From the NCBI GenBank assembly GCA_045806965.1, contig JBJMIG010000038.1, positions 1 to 64,000 of the forward strand: a stretch of 64,000 nt of DNA, in the 5' to 3' direction. Shown here in pieces: positions 8,867 to 17,335 of the stretch. The first letter of the stretch is position 1; each line of letters starts with the position of its first letter. The position numbers and the translations under genes are program-made. The notes under the pieces were generated by a model, which saw only the letters and a list, made by a program, of their open reading frames with translations, was not told where the DNA came from and did not search any database. The DNA comes from DASYTH01 sp045806965. Its GTDB lineage: Bacteria > Actinomycetota > Actinomycetes > Mycobacteriales > Pseudonocardiaceae.

Positions 8867-9487
8867 TCAGTCCGTCGGCGGCAGGGCGGCGGCCAATCCG
8901 CGCAGCATGACCAGCAGGCCACGGCGGAACTCCTCGTCCGGATGGACCCGGGGGGTCTGCCGGGCGGTCTCGGCGAGCAGCGGGTAGTGCTCGCGCGGCA
9001 GCGCGGCCGTCCGGCCCGCGCCGGGCAGGGAGCCGCGGTGCTCGAGCTGGATGGAGCCGATCAGGTAGGCGACCAGCCCACGCAGCGCCACAACCCGTGT
9101 CGGGCCAACGAATCCGGCCGTGGCGAGGATGCCGAGCACGGCCTCGGACCAACGCAGCATGCTCGGCGCGGTGTGCCGGTGGGTGAGCGTGAGCGGCACC
9201 ACCTCGGGATGCGCGCCGACCGCCGCGCGGGCCCGTTCGACCAGTGCGGTCACCTGCCGGGGCCAGGACTCCTCGGGCGGGATGAGGTCGACGTCGGCCA
9301 GCACCAGGTCGACCACGAGCCCCTCGAGGTGCTCGCGCCCGTCCACATACCGGTACAGCGACATCGTGGCCAGGCCGAGTTCGGCCGCGACCGCACGCAT
9401 GGACAGGGCGGCGAACCCTATGCGGTCTATGACGGCAAGTGCGGCTGCGGCGAGCCGGTCCGCAGTCAGCGAGCGCGGACGAGGCAT
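8867..9487 (-). CDS. TetR family transcriptional regulator
   Basis: 206 residues. The N-terminal HTH is clear (TADRLAAAALAVIDRIGFAA...MRAVAAELGLATMSLYRYV). The C-terminal ligand domain resembles the TetR_C family found in antibiotic-resistance regulators (region FRRGLLVMLRGL). Start is the ATG before PRPRSLTADRL, with an AAAGGAA ribosome site just upstream; an upstream in-frame start at 9508 is less likely. Target unknown. Confidence 0.85.
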   Translation of the reverse strand: MPRPRSLTADRLAAAALAVIDRIGFAALSMRAVAAELGLATMSLYRYVDGREHLEGLVVDLVLADVDLIPPEESWPRQVTALVERARAAVGAHPEVVPLTLTHRHTAPSMLRWSEAVLGILATAGFVGPTRVVALRGLVAYLIGSIQLEHRGSLPGAGRTAALPREHYPLLAETARQTPRVHPDEEFRRGLLVMLRGLAAALPPTD

Positions 9488-9541
9488 TTCCTTTCCAGCG
9501 TAAGGCATCCGCGCACCGCTTGACGGCCGTGCGCTCAGCGG

Positions 9542-10498
9542 TCATTCGCCGCGCGCGCGGGCCCGGCGCTTCCCCTCGTGCATGGCCTGCACCCGGGCGA
9601 TCGGAATGGCCCGGCCCTCCTCGATCAGGTCCGCACCGAGCCGTTGCGGCTCGGGCATCGCCTCGGCCCAGGGATCGCGTCCGTCGAGCAGCGCCACGGC
9701 GGTGCGCACGGTGAACTGGGCCGGGGAGACGTCCGTGAGCTCGTCCCAGGAGACCGGGAACGAGACCGGCAGCCCCGGCCGGACCCGGGGGCTGTACGCG
9801 GCCACCACGGTCGCGCCGCCGGAGCGGGTCGAGTCGAGGAACACCTTGCCCTCGCGGTCGTCCTTGATGAACGCCGTGGTGGCCAGCGCCGGGTCGAGTC
9901 GCTCGGCGCGGGCCGCGATTGCCCTGGTCGCCGCCGCCACCTCCTCGCTGGTGCCGCCGGCCAGCGGCACGAACACGTGTACCCCCTTGGCACCACTGGT
10001 TTTCACCGCGCCGGTCAGGCCGGCGTCGGCAAGCGTCTGCCGCACCAGCAGCGCACCCCGCACCGCGAGGCCGAATGCCTCGGGTAGCGGCGGATCCAGG
10101 TCGAGCACCAGGTGGGTCGGCCGGTCCCAGGCGTCCACCCGGACCAGCGTCGGGTGGTACTCGATGGCCCGCTGGTTGGCGAACCACAGCAACGTGCGCC
10201 GGTCGTCGCACAGGGCGTAGGAGACCTCGCGCTTGGACGTCTCGGCCCACAGCGGCACCGTGCGCACCCAGGGCGGGGTGTACTTCGGCACGTTCTTCTG
10301 CATGAACGGGCCCTGTCCGCGGAGCAGCCGGATCACCGAGAGCGGCCGCTGCGCCAGCTCCGGGATGATCCGGTCGCGAACCGCGTCGAGGTAGTCGACC
10401 AGGTCCCGCTTGGTCGCCTCCGCCCCGTCGAACAGCGGCTGGTCCAGGTTGGTCAGCGACACACCGTCGCGCTCCTCGTCGGCGCTCACGCGCTCCAC
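9542..10498 (-). CDS. LigD-type polymerase/primase domain protein (NHEJ-associated)
   Basis: 318 residues, a stand-alone archaeo-eukaryotic primase (PolDom) like the polymerase domain of LigD. The catalytic Asp pair is D133/D135 in VLDLDPP, followed by KTSGAKGVHVFVPL and the late STRSGGATVVAAYSPR motif. Such proteins add nucleotides during non-homologous end joining. No Ku or ATP-dependent ligase gene is in the window. GTG start with GGAAGG upstream; a second GTG 15 nt downstream is possible. Confidence 0.85.
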   Translation of the reverse strand: MERVSADEERDGVSLTNLDQPLFDGAEATKRDLVDYLDAVRDRIIPELAQRPLSVIRLLRGQGPFMQKNVPKYTPPWVRTVPLWAETSKREVSYALCDDRRTLLWFANQRAIEYHPTLVRVDAWDRPTHLVLDLDPPLPEAFGLAVRGALLVRQTLADAGLTGAVKTSGAKGVHVFVPLAGGTSEEVAAATRAIAARAERLDPALATTAFIKDDREGKVFLDSTRSGGATVVAAYSPRVRPGLPVSFPVSWDELTDVSPAQFTVRTAVALLDGRDPWAEAMPEPQRLGADLIEEGRAIPIARVQAMHEGKRRARARGE

Positions 10499-10565
10499 CC
10501 TTCCACTTCACCCGTGGAGGTCAACGTGCGCAGCGCCGACGAGGAGCGGACCCCCGGTCAGCCGA

Positions 10566-11570
10566 TCAGCTGTTGAGCGTCTGAAGTACCGAGGTGTACG
10601 CCGGCTTCTTGGCGAAGTTGCCGTCGAACAGCAGCGGGGTGCCGCTGGCCCGCCAGGAGTACTTGTCGGTCACTCCCCAGGTGGTGATGCTGTTGCACCG
10701 GGAGACGTTCAGACAGGCGCGGACCACCGTCTGGTAGTTGTTGGCCTGCGCGTTGCGGTCCGCGCCCTGGATGTCCAGCTCGGTGATCTGCACGTCGACG
10801 CCGAGGTTGGCGAAGCGCTGGAGGTTGGCCTGGTAGTCGCCGGGGATCTGGTTGACGCTCAGATGGCTCTGGAAGCCGACGCAGTCGATCGGCACGCCGC
10901 GGTTCTTGAAGTCCCGCACCATGTTGAACACCGCGTTGCTCTTCGCGTTCATCCCGTCGGTGTTGTAGTCGTTGTAGCAGAGCTTGGCGCCCGGGTCGGC
11001 GGCGCGCGCGGTCCGGAACGCCTCCTCGATGAAGCCGTTGCCGATGCGCTGCTGGAAGATCGAGCTGCGCCGGGCGCCGGTCCCGCCGTCGGCGAACGCC
11101 TCGTTCACCACGTCCCAATAGGCGATCTTGCCGCGGAAGTGGCCCGCGACGCCGTTGATGTGCGCGCGCATGGCGGCCAGCAGGTCGGAGCCGTTGGTCA
11201 CGTTGTTGACCCAGGGCGCCAACTGGCTGTGCCAGACCAGGGTGTGGCCCCGGACCCGCATGCCGTGGCTCTGCGCGTGGGACACGATCGCGTCGGCCGC
11301 ACCGAAGTTGAACTGGTTGCGGTTCGGCTCGGTGGTGTCCCATTTCATCTCGTTCTCGGGCGTGAGCCCGTTGAACTCGGTGTCCAGGGTGCGCGCGTAG
11401 GCGGCCTCGCCGAGGTGGTTGTTGGCCACCGCCGCGGCGAAGGTGCGGCCCCTGGCCGCGGCCGACGCGCCCAGTGTGGTGGCGGCGCCGGCCGGCGGCG
11501 CGGCCAGCATGCCGGCGACAGCGAGCACCGCGCAGCTCGTCGCGAGCACGGCCAGTCGTGGGTTGGTCAT
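10566..11570 (-). CDS. Secreted endo-1,4-beta-xylanase, GH10
   Basis: 334 residues, a single-domain GH10 enzyme cutting xylan outside the cell. Residues 1-29 are a signal peptide ending AGA. The acid/base E157 lies in WDVVNEAF and the nucleophile E264 in QITELDIQG; TPENEMKWD and GHTLVWHSQ are also GH10 hallmarks. Start ATG at 11570 has AGGAGGAG directly upstream. No carbohydrate-binding module is attached, unlike the GH16 and GH30 neighbours. Confidence 0.93.
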   Translation of the reverse strand: MTNPRLAVLATSCAVLAVAGMLAAPPAGAATTLGASAAARGRTFAAAVANNHLGEAAYARTLDTEFNGLTPENEMKWDTTEPNRNQFNFGAADAIVSHAQSHGMRVRGHTLVWHSQLAPWVNNVTNGSDLLAAMRAHINGVAGHFRGKIAYWDVVNEAFADGGTGARRSSIFQQRIGNGFIEEAFRTARAADPGAKLCYNDYNTDGMNAKSNAVFNMVRDFKNRGVPIDCVGFQSHLSVNQIPGDYQANLQRFANLGVDVQITELDIQGADRNAQANNYQTVVRACLNVSRCNSITTWGVTDKYSWRASGTPLLFDGNFAKKPAYTSVLQTLNS

Positions 11571-11654
11571 CTCTCCTCCTGTGTGCACTACGACGTTGTA
11601 GTCACCTCACCACTGTCTGTGATAGTCCAGTTTCTCAGAGAAGTCAACCGGTAC

Positions 11655-11673
11655 TTCCGGAATTCTTCCGGAA
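11655..11673. promoter_or_regulatory. Two TTCCGGAA palindromes one helical turn apart
   Basis: TTCCGGAA occurs at 11655-11662 and again at 11666-11673, so the centres are 11 bp apart on the same DNA face, 85-103 bp upstream of the xylanase start. Related GGAAC/GTTCC symmetry occurs at 12315-12330 before the GH16 gene. This looks like a regulator site, identity unknown. Confidence 0.4.
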
Positions 11674-11757
11674 GCTTTTCGGTCCGTTCATGCTTACGAC
11701 CTGCTGGCGGCGCAGATGGCTACCGGAGCTAACACTCACTACCGGCTGCCAGCGCTG

Positions 11758-11803
11758 AAATTTTCGGAACGCTCTCGACACGTGTTTGGGGTTCCGAGAA
11801 TTT
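11758..11803. promoter_or_regulatory. Inverted repeat between xylanase and CBM48 genes
   Basis: Arms of 13 bp (11758-11770 and 11791-11803, one mismatch) around a 20-nt spacer; the inner half-sites are CGGAAC and GTTCCG. Lies in the 331-bp divergent space 11571-11901, which otherwise holds no gene. It could be an operator or an RNA hairpin. Confidence 0.35.
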
Positions 11804-11901
11804 AACTCGGCGCCCGCGTGCCAATCCCGGAACGGCGCCGGTGCGGCTGATAAAACCGAGGCGCCACCCTCAGGCAATCCTCGGCGAAGGAGGCACCAGA
11901 C

Positions 11902-12201
11902 ATGCTTCGGATGGACCGGGACCGGACCGGCAACGTGCGGCTGACGTTCGTGCTGCCGTCCGACGAGCCCCCCGGCCGGGTCAGCGTGGTCGGCGACTTC
12001 AACGGCTGGCGGCCCGGCGAGCACGAGTTGCGCCGGCGCAGCAACGGAACCCGCTCCCTCGCCGTGACCGTGCCGGCCGGCACCCCGGTTCGCTTCCGCT
12101 ATCTGGCCGAGAACGACCACTGGGCCAACGAGCGCGACCACCCGGATGTCCGCCAGGTCGGCGACGACAGCCTCATCATCGCCGCGCTCCCCCCCAAGTG
12201 A
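11902..12201 (+). CDS. Isoamylase early-set / CBM48-like glycogen-binding domain protein
   Basis: 99 residues made up of a single E-set domain. VSVVGDFNGWRPGEHEL is the hallmark of CBM48/AMPK-type glycogen-binding domains, followed by VRFRYLAENDHWANE. There is no signal peptide, so it should be cytosolic and may bind glycogen or an alpha-glucan, or be a regulatory partner. AAGGAGG lies upstream of the ATG. Its link to the secreted beta-glycanases around it is not obvious. Confidence 0.85.
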   Translation: MLRMDRDRTGNVRLTFVLPSDEPPGRVSVVGDFNGWRPGEHELRRRSNGTRSLAVTVPAGTPVRFRYLAENDHWANERDHPDVRQVGDDSLIIAALPPK

Positions 12202-12314
12202 ACCCGGGCCCGGCCGGCGCGCGCGGAACTGAGTGCCGATACAGCGCTGGCATCGCTCGCTGAGGCTGGTGAGTTGCGGCCGCAGGCAGCTCCCCGTGGC
12301 GGGAGTTGACCTGC

Positions 12315-12330
12315 CCGGAACCGGTTCCGG
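12315..12330. promoter_or_regulatory. 16-bp perfect palindrome upstream of GH16 gene
   Basis: CCGGAACCGGTTCCGG, perfectly symmetric, about 150 bp before the GH16 start. TTGACC just upstream (12306) could be a -35 box. A second, shorter inverted repeat (TTTGTTG/CAACAAA) lies at 12364-12384. Both are candidate operators for the glucanase genes; the space 12202-12480 holds no other gene. Confidence 0.4.
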
Positions 12331-12480
12331 AAAACTCTTGCCAGTGGTCTGAACCTGTCGTACTTTGTTGTGACACCCAACAAACGGCTGCTAACGGGCC
12401 CGTGGCGGCGGCTATCGCTTTCCCTGCCCACGCTTTCACCCGGCGTGGCGAGCGTGGCTTGCGCACGAGAGGTGACAACG

Positions 12481-13755
12481 ATGTCAACTAGGGTTCTTTC
12501 GCGCCGTCTCCGATCCGCTCTGCCCATCGCGGCCGCTCTGGTCGCATCCTTCGCCGTGGCCGCTCCGGCCGGGAGTGCCAGCACGGCGCCCGCGACCGCC
12601 AGCGAGGTGTCGCCCGCCGCGGTGACCTTCACCGACGATTTCGACGGCCCCGCCGGTAGCCCGGTCAACAGCGGTCGCTGGCTCACCGAAACCGGCGACA
12701 ACGTCAACAACCATGAGCGGCAGTGGTATACCAACAGCACCAGCAACGCCGCGATGGACGGCCAGGGCCACCTGGTGATCACCGCCCGTCGGGAGAATCC
12801 GGGCAACTTCAACTGCTGGTACGGCCGGTGCGAGTTCACCTCGGCCCGGCTCAACACCTCCGGCCGGTTCACCCAGACCTACGGGCACTTCGAGACCCGC
12901 ATGAAGATCCCCCGCGGTCAGGGCATGTGGCCGGCGTTCTGGATGCTTGGCAACAACATCGGCAGCGTCGGCTGGCCGACCAGCGGCGAGATCGACATCA
13001 TGGAGAACATCGGCCGCACGCCGAACACCGTGTACGGGACCATTCACGGGCCCGGCTACTCGGGCGCGGGTGGCATCGGCTCCACCTTCTCCATCGGCAG
13101 CCCGTTCGCCGACGCGTTCCACGTCTTCGCCATCGACTGGGCACCCAACCGGATCACCTGGTCGGTCGACGGAACCGTCTACGAGACAAGGACTCCGGCC
13201 GATCTCGGCGGCCGCCAGTGGGTGTTCGACCACCCGTTCTTCATCATCATGAACCTGGCGGTCGGCGGGGACTTCCCCGGGAACCCGGACGCCAGCACGG
13301 TCTTCCCGCAGCAGCTCGTGATCGACTACGTACACGTCACCAATGACGGCGCGACCACGCCGCCACCACCACCGCCGGGCGGCCGGATCACCGGCATCGG
13401 CGGCAAGTGCGTCGACGTGGCCGGTGCGAACCCGGCCAACGGCACCCCGGTTCAACTCTGGGACTGCAACGGATCCGGCGCGCAGCAGTGGTCGGTCGGC
13501 GGCGACGGGACGATCCGCGCGCTCGGCAAGTGCCTCGACGTCACCTCGGCCGGCACGGCGGACGGCACCAAGATCCAGCTGTGGGACTGCAACGGAACCG
13601 GCGCGCAACGCTGGACCGTGACCGCCGCTCGCGACATCGTCAACCCGGCGGCGAACAAGTGCCTCGACGCCACCGGCAACAGCTCGGCGAACGGCAACCG
13701 GCTGCAGATCTGGACCTGCACCGGCGGCGCCAACCAGAAGTGGACCGTCGGCTGA
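12481..13755 (+). CDS. Secreted GH16 endo-beta-1,3-glucanase with ricin-type domain
   Basis: 424 residues. Signal peptide ~1-34, GH16 catalytic domain ~45-290, a short Thr/Pro linker, then a C-terminal ricin-B trefoil (~300-424) with three QxW repeats (GAQQWSV, GAQRWTV, ANQKWTV). Catalytic residues are E170, D172 and E175 in GEIDIMENIG. It most likely hydrolyses beta-1,3-glucan (laminarin, fungal wall). Starts at the ATG after GAGAGGTG. Followed by a hairpin terminator and the GH30 gene, which carries a near-copy of the same trefoil. Confidence 0.93.
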   Translation: MSTRVLSRRLRSALPIAAALVASFAVAAPAGSASTAPATASEVSPAAVTFTDDFDGPAGSPVNSGRWLTETGDNVNNHERQWYTNSTSNAAMDGQGHLVITARRENPGNFNCWYGRCEFTSARLNTSGRFTQTYGHFETRMKIPRGQGMWPAFWMLGNNIGSVGWPTSGEIDIMENIGRTPNTVYGTIHGPGYSGAGGIGSTFSIGSPFADAFHVFAIDWAPNRITWSVDGTVYETRTPADLGGRQWVFDHPFFIIMNLAVGGDFPGNPDASTVFPQQLVIDYVHVTNDGATTPPPPPPGGRITGIGGKCVDVAGANPANGTPVQLWDCNGSGAQQWSVGGDGTIRALGKCLDVTSAGTADGTKIQLWDCNGTGAQRWTVTAARDIVNPAANKCLDATGNSSANGNRLQIWTCTGGANQKWTVG

Positions 13756-13768
13756 GCCGCTGATCCTC

Positions 13769-13815
13769 GGGACGGGCGCGGCTGCGGCCCCCTGTATTTG
13801 TGCCGCGCCCGTCCC
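13769..13815 (+). terminator. Intrinsic-type hairpin after GH16 gene
   Basis: A perfect 14-bp GC-rich stem (13769-13782 with 13802-13815, arm GGGACGGGCGCGGC) around a 19-nt loop, 13 nt after the GH16 stop. No U-tract follows, which is common in high-GC actinobacteria. It should end or attenuate transcription before the GH30 gene. Confidence 0.75.
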
Positions 13816-13849
13816 CTTCCACCGCAACGCGTTCAACGAGGGAGCACCC

Positions 13850-15712
13850 ATGTCGGCTTCCGCGCGCCTGCTCGGCGCCGCCCTACTCACCGCGGCCGCG
13901 CTGGCCACGCCGGTGCCCGCGCAGGCCGCGGGTGAGACCGTCAACGTCTGGTTGACCACCACCTCCGACGCCGCCGGCCGGGCGGTCACCCGGGGTTTGC
14001 AACAGCAGACCCCGCTCTCCTTCGGCGCTGGCACCGGAACCGGCGCGGTGACCATCAATGTGGACGAGAGCCGTACGTTCCAACAGTTCGAGGGTGCTGG
14101 CGCGTCGTTCACCGACACCGCCGCCTGGCTGATGAACTCCAGCGGCGCGCTGTCGGCGACCACGCGTGAAGACACCATGCGCCGGTTGTTCGACCCCAAT
14201 ACCGGAATCGGACTTTCCTTCCTGCGCAACCCCATGGGTGCGAGCGACCTGGCCAGGTTCAACTACACCTACGACGACACCTGCTGCGACGTCAACGACT
14301 TCTCCATCGCGCACGACCTGGCCGACGTGCTACCGCTGACCAAGCGGGCCAAGCAGCTCAACCCACCGCTCAAGGTGATGGCCAGCCCGTGGAGCGCGCC
14401 GGCCTGGATGAAGGACAACAACAGCCTCGACCAGGGCTTTTTGCAGTCCCAGTACTATGGCGCGTACGGCCAGTACTTCGCCAAGTACGTCCAGGCGTAC
14501 CAGGCGAACGGAGTGCCGATCGACTACGTCTCGGCCCAGAACGAGCCGACCTGCTGCCCCGGTTACCCATCGATGCGGTGGAACACCAGCGGGCTGGTCT
14601 TCTTCACCAAGAACGCGCTCTGGCCGGCGTTTCGCAGCGCCGGGATCACCAACACCAAAACCCTGGTGATGGACTGGAACTGGGACCTGTACGGCACGTG
14701 GGCCCGGCCGCAGCTTCAGGACCCACAAATCCTGAACGACCCGCTGTTCGGTGGCATCGCCTGGCACGGCTACGGCGGCGACGTGTCCGCGCAGACCATG
14801 GCGCACGACGAGTTCCCGAACGTCAAGTCCTATGACACCGAGCACTCCGGCGGCACCTGGATCACCAACCAGCAGTTGGAGGACATGTCGAACATCATCG
14901 ACTACACCCGCAACTGGGGTCGCAGCATGGTGAAGTGGAGCCTCGCGGTGGACCAGAACATGGGCCCGCACAACGGCGGCTGCGGCACCTGCACCGGGCT
15001 GATCACCGTACATAATGGCGACAGCCGAAGCGGCCAGGTGGACTTCACCGTCGAGTACTACTCGACCGGGCAGCTGACCAAGTTCGTCAAGCCGGGTGCC
15101 ACCCGGATCGACTCCACCGACAACGGCTCGGTACGCAACGTCGCCTGGCGCAACCCGGACGGCACCAAGGCGCTGATCGCCTACAACACCACCGGTTCCA
15201 CTCAGAACACCAGGGTGAACTGGGGCGACAGCTCGTTCAGCTATGCCCTGCCGGCGCGGACCGCGGCCACCTTCACGTGGTCCGGCACCCCCGGTGGCGG
15301 TGGGGGCGGTGGGGGCGGCGGCGGCGCGACCGGCCAGGTCACCGGGCTGGCCGGCAAATGCGCCGACGTTTCGGGCGCGAGCAGCACCAACGGAACCGCG
15401 GTGCAACTGTGGGACTGCAACGGCACCGGCGCCCAGCAATGGACGGTCGGCACCGACGGCACGATCCGCGCGCTCGGCAAGTGCCTGGACGTCACCTCCG
15501 GGTCGACCGCGGACGGCGCCAAGATCCAGCTGTGGGACTGCAACGCAAGCGGCGCGCAACGCTGGACCGTGACCGGCGGTCACGACATCGTCAACCCGCA
15601 GGCCAACAAGTGTCTCGACGCCACCGGCAACACCTCGGCGAACGGCACCCGACTGCAAATCTGGACCTGCACCGGCGCCGCGAACCAGAAGTGGACCACG
15701 CCGACGGGCTGA
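13850..15712 (+). CDS. Secreted GH30 glycoside hydrolase with ricin-type domain (probable endo-beta-1,6-glucanase)
   Basis: 620 residues. Signal peptide ~1-27, GH30 (beta/alpha)8 barrel with side beta domain ~65-480, a poly-Gly linker (11 Gly after the GTP), and a ricin-B trefoil ~495-620. The acid/base is E232 in SAQNEP, the nucleophile E331 in YDTEHSGG; QFEGAGASFTDTAAW is the GH30 N-terminal motif. GH30 includes beta-1,6-glucanase, glucosylceramidase and xylanase; beside a GH16 beta-1,3-glucanase the 1,6-glucanase reading fits best. The GAGGGAG ribosome site supports the ATG. Confidence 0.9.
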   Translation: MSASARLLGAALLTAAALATPVPAQAAGETVNVWLTTTSDAAGRAVTRGLQQQTPLSFGAGTGTGAVTINVDESRTFQQFEGAGASFTDTAAWLMNSSGALSATTREDTMRRLFDPNTGIGLSFLRNPMGASDLARFNYTYDDTCCDVNDFSIAHDLADVLPLTKRAKQLNPPLKVMASPWSAPAWMKDNNSLDQGFLQSQYYGAYGQYFAKYVQAYQANGVPIDYVSAQNEPTCCPGYPSMRWNTSGLVFFTKNALWPAFRSAGITNTKTLVMDWNWDLYGTWARPQLQDPQILNDPLFGGIAWHGYGGDVSAQTMAHDEFPNVKSYDTEHSGGTWITNQQLEDMSNIIDYTRNWGRSMVKWSLAVDQNMGPHNGGCGTCTGLITVHNGDSRSGQVDFTVEYYSTGQLTKFVKPGATRIDSTDNGSVRNVAWRNPDGTKALIAYNTTGSTQNTRVNWGDSSFSYALPARTAATFTWSGTPGGGGGGGGGGGATGQVTGLAGKCADVSGASSTNGTAVQLWDCNGTGAQQWTVGTDGTIRALGKCLDVTSGSTADGAKIQLWDCNASGAQRWTVTGGHDIVNPQANKCLDATGNTSANGTRLQIWTCTGAANQKWTTPTG

Positions 15713-15826
15713 GCGACGCAGCCGCCACACTGGCCGGATGACCACCCTGCCGTTCGTCCATGGGCGCGGTCGGGACCCTCATCGGCGCCGAGGCAACAGG
15801 ACCGGCCGGTGCGGACACCACTGGAT

Positions 15827-16426
15827 ATGACGACCGAGAGGCTCGGCGAGCCGCTGGACCGGGAGCTGTGGGACACCGCGGTGTCCGGCGACGGCGCGGC
15901 GTTCGGCAGGTTGTTCGACCGGCACGCGAGAAACGTCTACAACCACTGCTTCCGGCTGACCGCGAGCTGGACGGCGGCCGAAGACCACACGCAGAGCACT
16001 TTCCTGCTGGCCTGGCGCAAACGCGCCCGGGTTCGCCTGCAGCACGACTCCGCGCTGCCGTGGCTGCTCGCCGTGGCCACCAATGTGGTGCGCAACGAGC
16101 AGCGGGCGCGGCTGCGCCGGTCCCGGCTGGCCGTGCGGTTTCCGGTGGAGCAGCCGGTGCCCGACCACGCGGATGACGTGGCCGGCCGGATCGACGACCA
16201 GCGCCGGATGACCCAGGTGCTCGCCGCCGCCGGCCGGCTGCCGAAGGCGCAGCGGGAGGCGCTGGCGCTGTGCGTATGGGCCGACGTGTCCTACGCCGAC
16301 GCGGCCGCCGTGCTCGGGATCGCCGAATCCAGCGTGCGGGCCAGGGTCAGCAAGGCGCGGGCCCGGCTCGGCGGGCTGCTCAACCCGGTCGTCACCGTCA
16401 TGTCCGGCGCCAGGGAGGACCGATGA
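15827..16426 (+). CDS. ECF-type RNA polymerase sigma factor
   Basis: 199 residues. Sigma-2 region: FGRLFDRHARNVYNHCFRLTA...AEDHTQSTFLLAWRKR; sigma-4 HTH: PKAQREALALCVWADVSYADAAAVLGIAESSVRARVSKAR. It directs RNA polymerase to a small promoter set. An in-frame GTG at 15809 is an alternative start. The stop overlaps the ATG of a membrane protein (ATGA), the usual place for an anti-sigma partner. Targets may include the flanking glycosidases, but no shared promoter motif was proved. Confidence 0.88.
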   Translation: MTTERLGEPLDRELWDTAVSGDGAAFGRLFDRHARNVYNHCFRLTASWTAAEDHTQSTFLLAWRKRARVRLQHDSALPWLLAVATNVVRNEQRARLRRSRLAVRFPVEQPVPDHADDVAGRIDDQRRMTQVLAAAGRLPKAQREALALCVWADVSYADAAAVLGIAESSVRARVSKARARLGGLLNPVVTVMSGAREDR

Positions 16427-17244
16427 ACACCATGCTGCCCCCGCCCCGCGAGCTGCCGCCGCACCGGCACGAGCAGATCCGCACCGAACTGTTCCGGGCG
16501 GTGACCGGCGAGCGGCGAACTGCCCGCCGGCCGGCACTGGTGCTGGCCGCCACCGCGTTGATGGTGATCACCCTGCTCGCCGCCGTGGTCTGGCTGGCCC
16601 GGCCGCTCGGGGCCGGCGAGCCGGTCGGCGCCGGGGTCGTCCCGACCACGATCGCCGGCCCGACCAGCAGCGCGGACACCGGACCGGTGCTCCCCGGCCT
16701 GCCCGCCGAGGAGCGGCAGGCGATCGAGCATGGTTGCGGCGTCTCGGCGTTCGGGGCGGACCGAGTCGTGGTGCCGCCGACGCCGGGCGTGATCGACACC
16801 TGGAACACGGTTCGGCTCTACAACCTGCTCACCGACCAGAGCGGCATGCTCGCCCTGCTGTACGGCCAGCACGCCGCACTCGACTGTGCCATCGGCGGCT
16901 CGACCATGCCGTACAACTCGGGGTTCAGCGGCGGATCGGATTTCGAGCCGCCGAACGTACCGGTGGCGGTGGACATCAACAGGGCCTCGGCGGGCGGAGA
17001 CGTCCCCGGCAGCAAGGCGATCTACCGCGGGCAGCTCGGTTCCGAGGTGGTCGCCGGCCGGATCAGCGCCGAGGTCGCCAGGGTCACCCTGAGCCAGGGC
17101 GGGCAGACGGTGACCGCGGTGCTGGCCAACGGCACGTTCCTGGGCCGCATCCTGCACCCGACCACCTGGCTCCTCCCGGACAACCTCCCGCGACCGGTGG
17201 TCCGGGCCTACGACGCCGGCGGCACGCTGCTCGGCACCGGCTGA
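16423..17244 (+). CDS. Single-pass membrane protein, putative anti-sigma partner
   Basis: 273 residues. A short cytosolic segment (~1-40), one transmembrane helix (LVLAATALMVITLLAAVVWL, ~40-60) and an extracytoplasmic domain with no recognised family. The 4-nt overlap with the ECF sigma gene implies coupled translation. The cytosolic part is short and lacks the HxxxCxxC zinc anti-sigma motif, so an anti-sigma role rests on position only. Two Cys in the outer domain could form a disulfide. Confidence 0.7.
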   Translation: MNTMLPPPRELPPHRHEQIRTELFRAVTGERRTARRPALVLAATALMVITLLAAVVWLARPLGAGEPVGAGVVPTTIAGPTSSADTGPVLPGLPAEERQAIEHGCGVSAFGADRVVVPPTPGVIDTWNTVRLYNLLTDQSGMLALLYGQHAALDCAIGGSTMPYNSGFSGGSDFEPPNVPVAVDINRASAGGDVPGSKAIYRGQLGSEVVAGRISAEVARVTLSQGGQTVTAVLANGTFLGRILHPTTWLLPDNLPRPVVRAYDAGGTLLGTG

Positions 17245-17335
17245 GCAACCGGGGCGCCCTCTGGTTGGAAACTTTCTTTCTGCCTGCACAGCCAGTTAGG
17301 ATGGTCGCACCCTGCGTGCGAGGAGGTCGGCGGCC

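Noticed and set aside
7935..10511. 858-codon minus-strand frame crossing three genes
   Set aside because: It overlaps the dehydratase, TetR and LigD-type polymerase genes in a different frame, with biased shadow composition.
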